This document shows, in pieces, positions 1 to 9,236 of a DNA stretch of 64,000 nt. Within the stretch, counting starts at the first letter, position 1, and each line of letters begins with the position of its first letter. The notes beneath the pieces are model-generated. The model was not told the DNA's origin, did no database searches, and saw only the letters and a list, made by a program, of their open reading frames with translations. Made by a program: the position numbers and the translations under genes. This DNA is from Streptomyces sp. 1222.5. GTDB lineage: Bacteria; Actinomycetota; Actinomycetes; Streptomycetales; Streptomycetaceae. The DNA is taken from assembly GCF_900105245.1 (NCBI RefSeq), contig NZ_FNSZ01000001.1, positions 372,001-436,000 of the forward strand, in the 5' to 3' direction.

Positions 1-52
1 GGTATGCGGTGGCCGGCAGCGGCGCTGATGGAGCGCAGGCCCGGCCTGCTGG

Positions 53-595
53 TTACAGGCCGACCGGGTTGACGTAGGTGCCCGGGTGGGTGGCACCGTC
101 CTGCTTGAGGATCTGGCCGCCGAACGGCCACTTCAGAGCGAAGTGCTTCGTCTCGTTGGGCGGGGTGACCAGGAACTTCGCCGGAACGAACTTCTCCTTC
201 TGCGGCGTGGACCTGGCCACCGGGAGCAGGTTGATGCTGAAGTCGACCGTGTCCCCGTGCCCCAGGACCATCTTCTCGGGCTTCTTGGCGGAGCGCACCA
301 GCGACCAGGTGCTGTCGGTCTTCTGAGCACCGATCATGTCGACACCGGCGAAGCCGGACAGGGTGCAGCTGCGGTTGCTCTGGTTGGTGAACCAGATGAA
401 CGCCTGGGTCTGCTTCTTGGTCTGGTCCATCTCCGGCTTCGCGTCCTCCCCTGTCGCGAAGCCGGCCTTCAGGTCTGCGGTGTGGCAGCGGGTCGGCGCG
501 GCCTTGGCGGGGGCGGCCGAGGCCGGCACGGCGGCAGCGGCGGTACCGGCGACGACGACGGCCGCAAGGGCCACGGCGGTCAGCTTGCTCTTCAT
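53..595 (-). CDS. Secreted DUF4232-domain protein
   Basis: A 180-residue exported protein. The N-terminus is a classical Sec signal: charged MKSK, a hydrophobic Ala/Val stretch to about residue 20, then an AxA cleavage site near residues 26-28. The mature part has the DUF4232 pattern of actinomycetes: a Cys near the start (RCHTADL), the NQSNRSCTLSGFAGV block around residues 70-85, and a late beta-rich region. The two Cys (about 37 and 77) could form a disulfide. Function of DUF4232 is unknown; extracytoplasmic location is inferred from the signal. The ATG at 593-595 has a G-rich site about 12 bases upstream. No linked operon partner. Confidence 0.85.
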   Translation of the reverse strand: MKSKLTAVALAAVVVAGTAAAAVPASAAPAKAAPTRCHTADLKAGFATGEDAKPEMDQTKKQTQAFIWFTNQSNRSCTLSGFAGVDMIGAQKTDSTWSLVRSAKKPEKMVLGHGDTVDFSINLLPVARSTPQKEKFVPAKFLVTPPNETKHFALKWPFGGQILKQDGATHPGTYVNPVGL

Positions 596-978
596 GGAGT
601 TTCAGGTTCCCCTCGTATACGAATCGGCGCGCGAGGTCAGCGCGCGCCTACGCACCTGAAGACGTGCAATACCTGGAGGACGTTCCGTGTGCCGGGCAAC
701 CACTTCCCGCGGCCAGGCTCCCAGTCCGCGTCTTCTGACGGCCGACCTGCTCTTGCCGGCCCCGGAGCCGGGCGTCGTCCACGGCGTTGCCCATGCTCAC
801 CGGGCCGTGGCTGCCGTCTGGGATCCAGGCCGGCACACACGCACGGACGCACGCGATGCAGAGGGAGCTGATGCGGTCGTTCCAGTAGGTGGGGACGTTC
901 TCCATGTGGTTCGGGCCGGTGGAAATACCGCCCCGGATTCTGGTCCTCTCCTGCGATGCGGTCGCCGCCACGCCTCGG
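596..978. other. Intergenic gap, no supported gene
   Basis: About 380 bases between the start of the secreted DUF4232 gene and the end of the 2H phosphoesterase gene. Open frames exist on both strands but show no recognisable domain, no convincing ribosome binding site and no family pattern. It probably holds the promoter of the DUF4232 gene. Confidence 0.5.
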
Positions 979-1497
979 TCAGGTGAGGGGCTCGACGGTC
1001 CGCGCCGTCGAGTCATAGCTCCGGGCAGCGTCGAAGGTGCCGTCCCACTGCTGTGACAGTTCGGCGGGGAGCAGTTCATCCGGCCAGGAGACCGCACCGG
1101 ACCGGGCCCGCGCCAGGCTGATGTGCGGGACCCAGTTGCCCGGCTCGTGCGGGCTTCCTTCTCCCGAGCCGCACCCGGCCAGCACTTCCCACACCTGCCG
1201 CTGCAAGGCCGCCAGCGCTGCGTCCGGCACCACGCGCCAGGCCAGGACCTTCACTCGCCCAGAGAAACGGATGACTCCCCGCAGGCTCAGCGGAAGGGGA
1301 AGCGCCGTAAGAGCCGCGCACAGTTCACGTCGTACGACCCATGGCAGCTCGGGCGATGTCGCGAGCGTCAAGTGCGGCCGGTTCGTCGGGTGCGGGTGAG
1401 CGGCCAGACTGGGCAGACCCGCGTCGGCAAGCCGCTGCCAGACGTGGCGCACCCGCTCCTCGGTCGAGGTGTCGGCCAACAGTTCTACGGTGTGCAC
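979..1497 (-). CDS. 2'-5' RNA ligase / 2H phosphoesterase family protein
   Basis: A 172-residue protein of the 2H phosphoesterase superfamily, which includes the LigT/ThpR 2'-5' RNA ligases and cyclic phosphodiesterases. Both family H-x-(S/T)-x motifs are visible: HLTLA near residue 42 and HISLA near residue 126, spaced as expected for the two catalytic lobes. The length matches the family (about 170-190). Likely activity is hydrolysis or formation of 2',3'-cyclic or 2'-5' phosphodiester bonds in RNA or nucleotides; the real substrate cannot be read from sequence. It starts with GTG at 1495-1497 without a strong ribosome binding site, so the start is less certain than the family. Confidence 0.8.
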   Translation of the reverse strand: MHTVELLADTSTEERVRHVWQRLADAGLPSLAAHPHPTNRPHLTLATSPELPWVVRRELCAALTALPLPLSLRGVIRFSGRVKVLAWRVVPDAALAALQRQVWEVLAGCGSGEGSPHEPGNWVPHISLARARSGAVSWPDELLPAELSQQWDGTFDAARSYDSTARTVEPLT

Positions 1498-1576
1498 CGA
1501 AGTAGCCTAAGAGCTGTCCCGCAAAAGCTGGTGGGGCCACGCAACGCGGACTTCGTGCCTGTGGCAGCCTGCCGTC

Positions 1577-1918
1577 ATGCCGGCCGAGCTGCGTGAACAT
1601 GCAGGGCGTCATTACGCCATCCAATTCCACTACGCCTTGCCCGACGATGCCTGGGCTGTGGAGCTGAGCGAGGCCGTGGCTGCGCCAGCTGCGTGGGCCG
1701 AGGATCCCAGCGCCGATAGGCACCTGCCTGGAGCAGCCTTCTTGGTGGCGTTCGTCCCTGACGAAGATCCGGACCTGGAACCGACTGTCCACATCCACAG
1801 CCATGATGAACACGTCATCCCCTACGAGATCATGCGCTGGTTCATGGAGCAGGTGGCCGGCCAGGTCGAACGCTGCCGCATCGCGTTCGAGCAAGACGGG
1901 CCGGAAGCGGTGGAATGA
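1577..1918 (+). CDS. Conserved hypothetical protein, 113 aa
   Basis: A small acidic soluble protein, not assigned to a family. It begins MPAELREHAG and carries a His-rich segment (HIHSHDEHVIPYE, about residues 73-85) followed by a helix (MRWFMEQVAGQVERC), which could bind metal. No signal peptide or membrane segment. Codon use is G+C-rich in third positions, as in its neighbours, supporting real coding. The ATG at 1577 lacks a good ribosome binding site. It is divergent from the 2H phosphoesterase gene, with about 80 bases between them. Confidence 0.5.
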   Translation: MPAELREHAGRHYAIQFHYALPDDAWAVELSEAVAAPAAWAEDPSADRHLPGAAFLVAFVPDEDPDLEPTVHIHSHDEHVIPYEIMRWFMEQVAGQVERCRIAFEQDGPEAVE

Positions 1919-2349
1919 TGTTGCCATGGCTGGTGTGGTCACGGCGTAGGAGGCTTCCTGCTCAGTCCAGTTCACCGGGCTGAGCTGCGGCAGTTCGGCA
2001 GGGTCGATGCCCCCCTCTGATGATGCCGCAGAGGTTGTTGGCCATGTCGGCCAGGCCGGTACCGAGCGGTCGGTCGCTGGAATCGACGACGAAGTCGTCG
2101 AACGCCCCTGACTGGCAGCATCACGGAGCTGCAGACAGTGCCTTCTTCGCAGACGTGGGACGGCAGGCGTCGCCAAGAAGCCACAGCGGTCCCGGCCCGT
2201 GTGCGACCGCCTGATTCGCGCGTGGCTCCACCGGAGTGCAACCTGTGCGGGAAGTGGGAATCGGCATCGTGGCGCACCCCTTGTCGGCCAGGGGTCGCAC
2301 CGACCCACGGGCAATCAGCTCCGAATCGAGTTGGGGATAGGGTGATTCG
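1919..2349. other. Intergenic stretch, no supported gene
   Basis: About 430 bases between two hypothetical genes. Several short frames on both strands lack ribosome binding sites and recognisable domains. On the minus strand around 1975-2110 there is a protein-like stretch that may be the worn 3' part of a lost gene, but no family could be named. Confidence 0.35.
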
Positions 2350-3465
2350 ATGCCACAGAAGCGCCCATCCTTGATCACTGAGGCGGCGGCTCTGGCCGTC
2401 GCCGGGGTCGGGCTCCACCGGTACGAGATGGGTCCGGCCGTGATCGGGGCGGGGGTGGATGCGACCGTCGTCATCGTCGAGTCCGGGGACGATCCAGGGG
2501 TCGGCGGTGTTCAGGACGCTACCAAGGTGCTTCTGCGAGGGGATGCCGTTCCGGCATTGCGCCCACGGCTCGAATTCCGGGCTCCCTGGCCCCTTCATGT
2601 CTTCGTCCGCCTGGACGGGGGCTGCCTTCCTCTGGGCACCGCACTGTGTCGGGGAGGGTCGTCGATACCTGCCCACCTCCCCTATGCTCTTCTGAAACTG
2701 GACAAGCCTCTGACCCGCGAGGTGTTGGACGCGGTGCGGCCCGTACCGGAACCCGGGCCGGTACCGGGGGTGGACTGGGTCGGCCACGTGGAATCAGATC
2801 CGATCCGCGCCCTGGAGGCTTTCGTGCTCGGCTGGTTTCCCGCCGAGGCAGCAGGATCGATCGGCGAAAGAACCAACGAGGGTGAGCAACCGGACGATCT
2901 GCCGGAGGCGTTGACAGCCTTTTACAGCGTGGCCCGCCGTCGCCCCGCTGTCCTCGGGTTCCGTAATCCGGTGCTGCAACAGCCTCAGCGGACGTCGGGC
3001 CCACTCGGCGGCCGACTGGTCTTCGCCGTAGATGCCGAAGGAATCCGGGACTGGTCCGTCGCTTGCCCGCCGAAGACCAAGACGTCGGGCGAAGACGATC
3101 CCCGTGTATGGCTCACCGAAGATCCCTCCACGGATGACCCGGAGACGAGCCCTGAGGAGGAACCGCTCAGTCGCTTCCTCCTGCAGTACACCCTCTATGA
3201 GGCCATGAACATTGCCCCCTACCAGGCACGGACCTACTGCATGCCGACCCCGTGCCTCGCCCCGCTGCGGAGCGTGTTGCGTCCGGTTCCCCTGAGCCCG
3301 TTCCTGCCGGCCTACACCGGTGAGCGGTTCTTCGCCGCACCTGGACTGCTCGCGGCGATCAGCAGCGACGAGAAGGAGGCCGTCGTCACCTTCGCCGCGC
3401 TCCATCGCGCCACTTTGACACCACTGCTCGCGCACGGGTACCGCTGGTTTCATTTCGACGGTTGA
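2350..3465 (+). CDS. Hypothetical protein of the type often found with SMI1/KNR4 (SUKH) proteins
   Basis: A 371-residue soluble protein. The C-terminal half (residues about 210-370) has a pattern seen in Streptomyces proteins annotated near SUKH/immunity-like genes: a Gly-rich turn, LVFAVDAEGIRDWSVA, a DDPRVWL block, then a hydrophobic helix LSRFLLQYTLYEAM. The N-terminal 90 residues are Gly/Val-rich and less convincing, so the true start could lie further in, for example the ATG at residue 28. No signal peptide or transmembrane helix. Function is unknown; involvement in toxin immunity would be an inference from the family only. Confidence 0.55.
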   Translation: MPQKRPSLITEAAALAVAGVGLHRYEMGPAVIGAGVDATVVIVESGDDPGVGGVQDATKVLLRGDAVPALRPRLEFRAPWPLHVFVRLDGGCLPLGTALCRGGSSIPAHLPYALLKLDKPLTREVLDAVRPVPEPGPVPGVDWVGHVESDPIRALEAFVLGWFPAEAAGSIGERTNEGEQPDDLPEALTAFYSVARRRPAVLGFRNPVLQQPQRTSGPLGGRLVFAVDAEGIRDWSVACPPKTKTSGEDDPRVWLTEDPSTDDPETSPEEEPLSRFLLQYTLYEAMNIAPYQARTYCMPTPCLAPLRSVLRPVPLSPFLPAYTGERFFAAPGLLAAISSDEKEAVVTFAALHRATLTPLLAHGYRWFHFDG

Positions 3466-3643
3466 GACGCGAGTTCTGCCACCATCGCGGACACCTGTTC
3501 GTCAGGGGAATCGCGGCTGTGCCCACGGCGGTCTCGTCGCGTGCGCCGTACCCGAACTGCCCATGAGGGTTGTCCGCCAGCCGAAGGTTTGCGCACCGCA
3601 GCCGGCTGCCTGCGGCGGGCCAAGGGGCCGCTAGCCTGCCTCC

Positions 3644-4627
3644 ATGGTCACGGGCGAGGACGCTGAGCACATCGGAACCGATCTTGCGGCAAAGCGCTGG
3701 GATGCGACCCGCGCGTGGGCGGAGAAGCAGCTCGTCGAGGGCGAACACATCGAGGCAGTCGTACGATTGCGTGGCGGCTGGACGTCGGAGATGCGCAGAT
3801 TGGACGTCCGCGGGCCTGGCGGTCGACGCTCGCTGGTCCTCCGGTCGTTCATCAGGCCCTTCTTCGTTCGCCACGCCGAGGGCCTGCTGACCCGCGAGGC
3901 AGCCGTGCTGCGCCTGCTCGACGGTACGGACATCCCCGCGGCCAGACTCGTGTCCGTGGACGCGGCAGCCGAGTACTGCGATCACCCCTCCTTGCTGATG
4001 TCCCGGTTGCCGGGGACTCTGCGCCTGGGCGATGAAGATGCGGAGCAGCTTGCGGAGTTGCTTGCCCGACAGTTGCTGCGCATCCACCGGCTGCCGGTGA
4101 CCGTCGACACCAGGCCCCGTGACTATCAGGCGTGGACCTCTCCTGAGCGTGTGAGGCCGCCTGCATACACAGCGCAGCCCAGGCTGTGGCAGCGGGCCGT
4201 GGACGTGATCCGCCGCGAGCCACCGCAATACCGGGCCTGCTTCCTGCACCGGGACTTCCACCCCGGAAACGTCCTCTTCACAGGGGACGGTGACGGCTTG
4301 AGGGTCAGCGGCGTCGTCGACTGGGTGGAGACCTCGTGGGGACCGGCCGACCTGGACGTGGCCCACTGCTCGACCGCCCTGGCTCTCCTCCACGGGGTTT
4401 CCGCGGGCATGCAGTTCGCCGACCGCTACCTTGCGGCGGGTGGAACGCTGACCGACGACCCCGTCGACCATCTCTACTGGCGGCTGTTGGACGCCTTGGC
4501 CTTCGCTCCGGACGCCGAGAAGGTCGCCGCCCCTTGGCGCGAAGTGGGCCGTGCCGATCTGACCCCGACCCTGCTCACCCGGCGGCTTGAGGGATATACG
4601 AGGGCCCTTCTCGATCGCTACGCCTGA
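3644..4627 (+). CDS. Aminoglycoside phosphotransferase (APH) family protein
   Basis: A 327-residue kinase-fold protein. The catalytic loop is clear: LHRDFHPGNVLF at residues 201-212 (H202, D204, N209), followed by the metal-binding GVVDWVETSWGP with D226. The N-terminal lobe (about 45-110) carries the expected beta strands, with a weak nucleotide loop around residues 43-50. Family members phosphorylate small molecules such as aminoglycosides, macrolides, homoserine or choline; the substrate cannot be assigned here. It lies 78 bases upstream of a GNAT gene on the same strand, so the two may be cotranscribed. Confidence 0.85.
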   Translation: MVTGEDAEHIGTDLAAKRWDATRAWAEKQLVEGEHIEAVVRLRGGWTSEMRRLDVRGPGGRRSLVLRSFIRPFFVRHAEGLLTREAAVLRLLDGTDIPAARLVSVDAAAEYCDHPSLLMSRLPGTLRLGDEDAEQLAELLARQLLRIHRLPVTVDTRPRDYQAWTSPERVRPPAYTAQPRLWQRAVDVIRREPPQYRACFLHRDFHPGNVLFTGDGDGLRVSGVVDWVETSWGPADLDVAHCSTALALLHGVSAGMQFADRYLAAGGTLTDDPVDHLYWRLLDALAFAPDAEKVAAPWREVGRADLTPTLLTRRLEGYTRALLDRYA

Positions 4628-4705
4628 AGCCGTAGCCGTATAGCCGTACGGGCGACTTCGCATGGAGTGCGGGGAGGAGGATCGACCACCTGCTAGCGTG
4701 CGCGC

Positions 4706-5245
4706 ATGGACGACCTGGGACTCGTGGCGTGGCCGCCTGCGCCGATCAGGACCGGGCGGCTCGTCCTCCGTGAGCCGGAGGCGGGGGACCGTGCGGTGTT
4801 CATCGAGCTGCTCTCTTCACCAGAGGTGAACACCTACCTCGGCGGCCCCCGCCGGCGTGACGAGCTTGAGCGCGAGACGCCTGAGGTGCCCGAGCGGTGG
4901 CCCGGGAGTTTCGTCGTGGATCTCGACGGGGCGATGATCGGCCAGATCCTGCTCAGGAGAGCGACCGGGCACCGTCGTCCGGCTGCCGTGGGGAAGGCCG
5001 ATCTCGGTTACCTGTTCCTGCCCCAGGCTTGGGGATTCGGGTACGCCGCCGAGGCCTGCGCGGCAGCACTCGGCTGGTTCGACGGCGTCCTTCCCGGCGA
5101 GCCGGTGGTACTCACCACCCAGACCGCCAACGTCGGCTCGATGCGCCTCGCGGCGACGCTGGGGTTCACGGAGGTGGAGCGGTTCGAGGCATGGGGCGCC
5201 GAGCAGTGGCTCGGCATGTGGTCCCCGGGCGCACCGTCCAGTTGA
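4706..5245 (+). CDS. GNAT family N-acetyltransferase (RimJ/RimL type)
   Basis: A 179-residue acetyltransferase of the RimJ/RimL-like branch. Diagnostic parts are the N-terminal IRTGRLVLREPEAGD strand, the central beta strand ending GYLFLPQAWGFGYAAEA (acetyl-CoA pyrophosphate-binding loop, about residues 110-127), and the late TANVGSMRLAATLGF helix-turn that closes the fold. It transfers acetyl from acetyl-CoA to an unknown amine. It follows the APH-family gene on the same strand. Confidence 0.85.
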   Translation: MDDLGLVAWPPAPIRTGRLVLREPEAGDRAVFIELLSSPEVNTYLGGPRRRDELERETPEVPERWPGSFVVDLDGAMIGQILLRRATGHRRPAAVGKADLGYLFLPQAWGFGYAAEACAAALGWFDGVLPGEPVVLTTQTANVGSMRLAATLGFTEVERFEAWGAEQWLGMWSPGAPSS

Positions 5246-5380
5246 TCGCCGTCGACCGATGCCTACGTCGGCCGCCGGTGACACCTCGACCGGTAGTCCG
5301 ACCATCAGCGTGCGCCTCACGTGCCATCAGTCAGCAACCGCGAGCCGAGCGGCCCATGCCGAGCAGATGCTGCGACAGCT

Positions 5381-5917
5381 CTATGCGGGTGAACCGCCGG
5401 ACCGCTCCGCACGGAGCATGGAGTAGATCACTTGATCGTGCCACTGCCCGCCGCGCCACTGCGCGGAGCGCAGCACGCCCTCCCTGACGAAACCCGCCTT
5501 CTCCAGCGCACGCTGCTCGGCGAGGTTGGCACGGTCCGTCCAGGCTTGGAGCCGTTCTGCCCTGGTGTGGTCGAAGAGGTACTCGGCCAGCAGCCGCTGA
5601 GCCTGCGTGCCTATGCCGCGGCCGTGCGCGGCGGGCACCAGGCCGATCGCCAGGGTCCAGCAGGTGGAGGTGGCCGGCCGCCCCCAGGTGCTGGCGAACC
5701 ATTCCACCCGCCCCACGGTCCGGCCCGCCTCCGCTACGCAGAGCACGCCGCCGTCGGGCCTGAGCAGGCCGGTATCGGCGAACTCCCGCCGCAGGCCGGC
5801 CGGTGAACCGAAGCCGAACCACTGGTAGGGGCCGACCCCCTCGGGCCCGTTGAACTCACGCTCGAACAAGTCGAGGTCGTCGGCTGTCACCGGACGCAGC
5901 GTGATCTTGTCGGACAT
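5381..5917 (-). CDS. GNAT family N-acetyltransferase
   Basis: A 178-residue acetyltransferase starting MSDKITLRPVTADD. The ATG at 5915-5917 is chosen over longer upstream extensions because an AGGAGG-like site lies about 8 bases before it and the GNAT fold starts there. The acetyl-CoA loop is visible as IGLVPAAHGRGIGTQAQ (about residues 90-106), followed by the RLQAWTDRANLAEQRALEK helix and FVREGVLR. It is convergent with the GNAT gene ending at 5245; the two are distinct subfamilies rather than a duplication. Substrate unknown. Confidence 0.85.
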   Translation of the reverse strand: MSDKITLRPVTADDLDLFEREFNGPEGVGPYQWFGFGSPAGLRREFADTGLLRPDGGVLCVAEAGRTVGRVEWFASTWGRPATSTCWTLAIGLVPAAHGRGIGTQAQRLLAEYLFDHTRAERLQAWTDRANLAEQRALEKAGFVREGVLRSAQWRGGQWHDQVIYSMLRAERSGGSPA

Positions 5918-6093
5918 GGAACGCCTCCTGCTCCTCATGACCCCACGGCTCGACCCCGTACGGCCGGTGTGGGCAACGGCGCCTGACTCTTCCACACACC
6001 TGGCCAAGCCCACGCGGGGTGCCGCGAGTTCGGGCCCGGAAACGATCACCGAAAGGCCGTCGAAGGCCGCCGGCGGTCCGGGTGCCTGCCCCG

Positions 6094-6933
6094 TCAGGCC
6101 CGGCTGGTCGCCCTGGCGTGGAGATGGTTGAGGGCGGTCACGACTGCGGTGTTGCGATACCACAGCAGCCACCTGCCGACCTGACTGCCGAGTTCCTGCA
6201 GCACCGTGAGTTGGGCGGGTGCCAGGTCGTGCAAGGGCTGCTCGTGATGGGAGGAGATCATCCCGATCACGGTGCCGTCCGGCCGGAACAGAGGGACACT
6301 GTGACAGGCGCGGCTACCCGTCTGGAGAATCACCTGCCGGGAACCGTCGTCGAAGCTGTCCGAGGCGGCGACGTCCTTGACGGTCACCTGACGGCGGTCG
6401 AGCGCCGCCTGAGCACACGAGGTCGTCGATGCTCCTACGAAGGCGAAGTAGTCGCTGAAGCGCCGGTTCACTCCGACATGCTTCTCCATGCGCAGCATCC
6501 CGTTCTCCACCAGCTGCACATTGCCCATGCGGGCGCCGGTCACGCTCAGCGTCCTGCGCAGCGCAGCGGTGAGAACGGCGCCCGGATTGTCGAACTTGGC
6601 TCCGACCGCTCGAAGGGCCGGCACCGACGGTGCGGCGATGCCCTCAGTGCTCGGCACCCATTTGGCAGCGTCCGGCTTCGGAGCAGGCAGCTGCACGGCG
6701 ACGTCGGCCAGGGTGTGCAGCTTGATGTTGAACTTCTGGGACGAGCTACGGAGCAGATCGAACGCCTCCCGCTTCGAGGACAGTCTGAAGTGCTTCACGA
6801 GCAACTTCTCGGCACGGGCGACGCCGGCGTGAGCCAGCCGACGATTGCGCTCATCGACTTCCTGCCCCGCGTCGTGTTGCAGCTCAGTCTCTGCGACAGC
6901 CAGCGGGGCGGGCGCCTGCGGTTGTTCGGTCAC
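6094..6933 (-). CDS. ANTAR-GAF domain protein (RNA-binding antiterminator/sensor)
   Basis: A 279-residue protein starting at GTG 6931-6933 with GGAGG eight bases upstream. Residues about 35-80 match the ANTAR RNA-binding three-helix module (ARAEKLLVKHFRLSSKREAF followed by LLRSSSQKFN and KLHTLADVAV). Residues about 110-265 match a GAF domain (late markers SRACHSVPLF and GTVIGMISSHH). ANTAR domains bind paired hairpins in nascent RNA and block termination; GAF domains sense ligands or redox state. The usual order is GAF then ANTAR, so this ANTAR-first order is less common. Target RNAs are unknown. It sits alone, next to an IS element. Confidence 0.8.
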   Translation of the reverse strand: MTEQPQAPAPLAVAETELQHDAGQEVDERNRRLAHAGVARAEKLLVKHFRLSSKREAFDLLRSSSQKFNIKLHTLADVAVQLPAPKPDAAKWVPSTEGIAAPSVPALRAVGAKFDNPGAVLTAALRRTLSVTGARMGNVQLVENGMLRMEKHVGVNRRFSDYFAFVGASTTSCAQAALDRRQVTVKDVAASDSFDDGSRQVILQTGSRACHSVPLFRPDGTVIGMISSHHEQPLHDLAPAQLTVLQELGSQVGRWLLWYRNTAVVTALNHLHARATSRA

Positions 6934-7048
6934 TGACGGGCCTCCAAATCGGGAAAACACCCGTACGCCAGCACGCGGCTGCGTCCGCGCACGAGCGGAA
7001 GCACTGCGGTGCCTGCTGGCCGAAGCACCCACCCCCACTCTAAGACCA

Positions 7049-7897
7049 TGTCCTACATGGCAGTTGTTGAGTGGGGCATGGGGAGTGGATGGTGGGGATG
7101 GATTGTTCCGGCAGGTCTGTGCGAGATCGCAAGGTCGTTGCTGCCGCCGTCGCGGGTGCGTCCGCAAGGCGGTGGGGTTGCGAACATCGATGATGAGGCG
7201 GTGTTCGCCGCGATCATCTATGTGCTGGTCAGCGGCTGCGCCTGGCGGGCGCTGCCGCCTTGTTTCGGTGCGTCGAAGTCGACCGTGCATCGCCGGTTCC
7301 TGATCTGGTCCAGGGCTGGTGTCTGGGGAGGCCCGCATCGAAGGGTGCTGCAGCTGCTGGACGAGCGAGACCTGGTCGACCTCTCCCGTACGGTCCTCGA
7401 CTCTGCCCACGTGAGGGCGAAAAAAGGGGGCGAACACGCAGGTCCGAGCCCGGCGGACCGGGGTAAGCCCGGTTCCAGGATGCACGTCCTGTCCGACGCG
7501 GACGGACTGCCCTTACGGGTCGGGCTTTCCGCGGCCAACACCCACGACAGCCTCGCCCTGAACCCGATGCTGTCCCACTTCCACATGGGACACGAATCCC
7601 ATGCAGCCGACTCCAAGCCCGTGCGTATTCACGCCGACAAGGCCTACGACATCCCTCACCTGCGACGATGACTGAGAGGCAAGCACATCGGCGTGCGCAT
7701 CGCCCGCAAAGGTATCGAGTCCAGCGAGCGATTGGGCCGCCGGCGCTGGGTGATCGAGCGCACCATCTCCTGGCTGTCCGGGTACCGCAGGCTCAGCCCC
7801 CGCTACGAACGGGACCCGAGGAACTACCTGGCCTTTCTCGGCCTTGCCGCGGCCATCTGCTGCCACAAACGACTGCTCAACCTGACCATGTAGGACA
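7049..7897 (+). mobile_element. IS5-type insertion sequence (inactive copy)
   Basis: An 849-base element bounded by inverted repeats: TGTCCTACATGG at 7049-7060 and its exact complement at 7886-7897. Similarity continues inward on both sides with a TTGAG block. It contains one transposase gene on the plus strand whose stop codon lies inside the right repeat. No clear target-site duplication is visible. The transposase is interrupted by a stop, so this copy should not move on its own. Confidence 0.75.
7078..7893 (+). pseudogene. IS5-family transposase with internal TGA
   Basis: Reads as one transposase of about 271 residues in a single frame except for a TGA at 7669-7671. The N-terminal part has the IS5 DUF4096-type segment (EAVFAAIIYVLVSGCAWRAL) and the DDE core (VLDSAHVRAKKGGEHAGPSP with the first Asp; IHADKAYDIPHLRR). 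The frame resumes unchanged with LRGKHIGVRIARKGIESSER and ends with the RRRWVIERTISWLSGYRRL helix holding the catalytic Glu. Related proteins have Trp at the stop position, so a TGG to TGA change is the simple explanation. The likely start is the ATG at 7078, inside the left repeat. Confidence 0.8.
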
Positions 7898-8070
7898 CGC
7901 CGCAAGGGAGTCGCAGAGACTGCACTGGCCGAGCCTGTGTCGCGGGTGGCCTCGGTTCGCCGCCGGACGGGGTAGAGATGCGATGCGCTCGGACCGCATG
8001 CTCGCGAGTCTTCCCAGTAGCCGGCGAAGGAGACGGAGGCACTCGCTGCGCACAATGACGTCGAAGTCCT

Positions 8071-8106
8071 GAGGCGTCGACCGGCACGGGCCGCGGTCGA
8101 CGCCTC
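8071..8106. terminator. Strong hairpin, probable terminator
   Basis: A perfect 13-base stem, GAGGCGTCGACCG (8071-8083) against CGGTCGACGCCTC (8094-8106), with a 10-base loop. It lies just after the 3' end of the minus-strand hydrolase gene and downstream of the IS element. There is no U-tract, which is usual for Streptomyces terminators. It could work in either direction. Confidence 0.65.
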
Positions 8107-8126
8107 ACTGACCGACGCTCAAAGCG

Positions 8127-8858
8127 TCAGGCGAGGTGTCGGGAAAAGAACCTCACCGTGCTGTCATGCTCGAGGGCCGGAACGTCCCCGTGCTTGCCCG
8201 GGTTGGCGTGGAGTGTTTTGTCGGCGGAGGCCAGGGCGTCGAAGAGTGCCAGGCTCTGATCCCGTGGGACGCGTTCGTCGTCCCACTGCACTAGGAATTC
8301 GACCGGGACGGTGACCCGGGCGGCGTCTTCGCTCGTCCCTAGGACGCCTCCAAGACCCAGTACCGCCGCATGGACACGGGGTTCGGCCGCGACGAACGGC
8401 ACGCCGAGTCCGCAGCCCAGCGAGATCCCCCAGTAGCCCACGGGGCCGGCGCCGACATGATCGAGCCGCTGGACCTCATCTACGACCGCTTGCCATTCGG
8501 GAACGGTCTGACGGGCCACCATCGCCTGGAATCCGGCGATCAGCGGCGCAAGCTCTTCGCCGGCTTCCACACGTGCCTGGTTGTCGGCCGCGATCCGGTT
8601 GTACTCCTCAACCACCGGCCGGTCCCCATGCCCTGGCACATCAACTGCCACGACCGCGAAACCGCACTCGAGGACGAATCGACGCGCAAGGTGCACCACG
8701 TCAGGATCCTTCTTGTGCCGGCCGCCGCCGTGCCCCACAACGATGAGCGGACGAGGACTGTCAGCACCTTCCGGTGTCCACAGCACACCGGGGACCTCGC
8801 CGAGGAAGAAGAGCTGCTCGCGGACGCCGTCGGCCGACGTCTCAGCGGTGAAACGCAT
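8127..8858 (-). CDS. Alpha/beta hydrolase (dienelactone-hydrolase-like)
   Basis: A 243-residue cytoplasmic hydrolase. Key features are the HGGGRHK oxyanion-type loop near residue 43, the nucleophile elbow GYWGISLGCG (Ser near residue 145 in G-x-S-x-G), a late Asp (QWDDERV, about 190) and a His near the C-terminus (NPGKHGD, about 219). Length matches the dienelactone hydrolase/BAAT-like group. It cleaves an unknown ester or related bond. The ATG at 8856-8858 is preceded by GAAAGG 11 bases upstream. Confidence 0.8.
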   Translation of the reverse strand: MRFTAETSADGVREQLFFLGEVPGVLWTPEGADSPRPLIVVGHGGGRHKKDPDVVHLARRFVLECGFAVVAVDVPGHGDRPVVEEYNRIAADNQARVEAGEELAPLIAGFQAMVARQTVPEWQAVVDEVQRLDHVGAGPVGYWGISLGCGLGVPFVAAEPRVHAAVLGLGGVLGTSEDAARVTVPVEFLVQWDDERVPRDQSLALFDALASADKTLHANPGKHGDVPALEHDSTVRFFSRHLA

Positions 8859-9236
8859 AGCGATTCAAGCCTTTCGGGATGCCTCCTGCGGGCACTCCCT
8901 AGACCATGCAAGAGAGGGAGACCCGACCTGTCACAGTGTTAATCGGTCTCACCTCCTTGGTTCGCAGCAATGCACGGCGCACAGAAGCTACCACGAAGAT
9001 CTGCAACTACGCATCACTGGACGACACTTCACGTCGGACAGTCAGGCGCCCAACAGCGACGGACACTTGGGCTGGCAGTCCGTGGCGCGACAGCCGTCTT
9101 TTCGCCCCACACACGTGGAAACGGTGAAGGACAGAGATAGCAGGTCTGCCGCTGCCCGCAGACAGGCAGACAAACCAGCTGAGGTGTGAGTACAGGTACT
9201 CATGCCCGCGAGCCAGTACTCGGAAAGGCTGGCCCT

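Noticed and set aside
5918..6172. N-terminal extension of the GNAT protein at 5381-5917
   Set aside because: The extra residues are low-complexity and lie before a clear AGGAGG site and a normal GNAT start.
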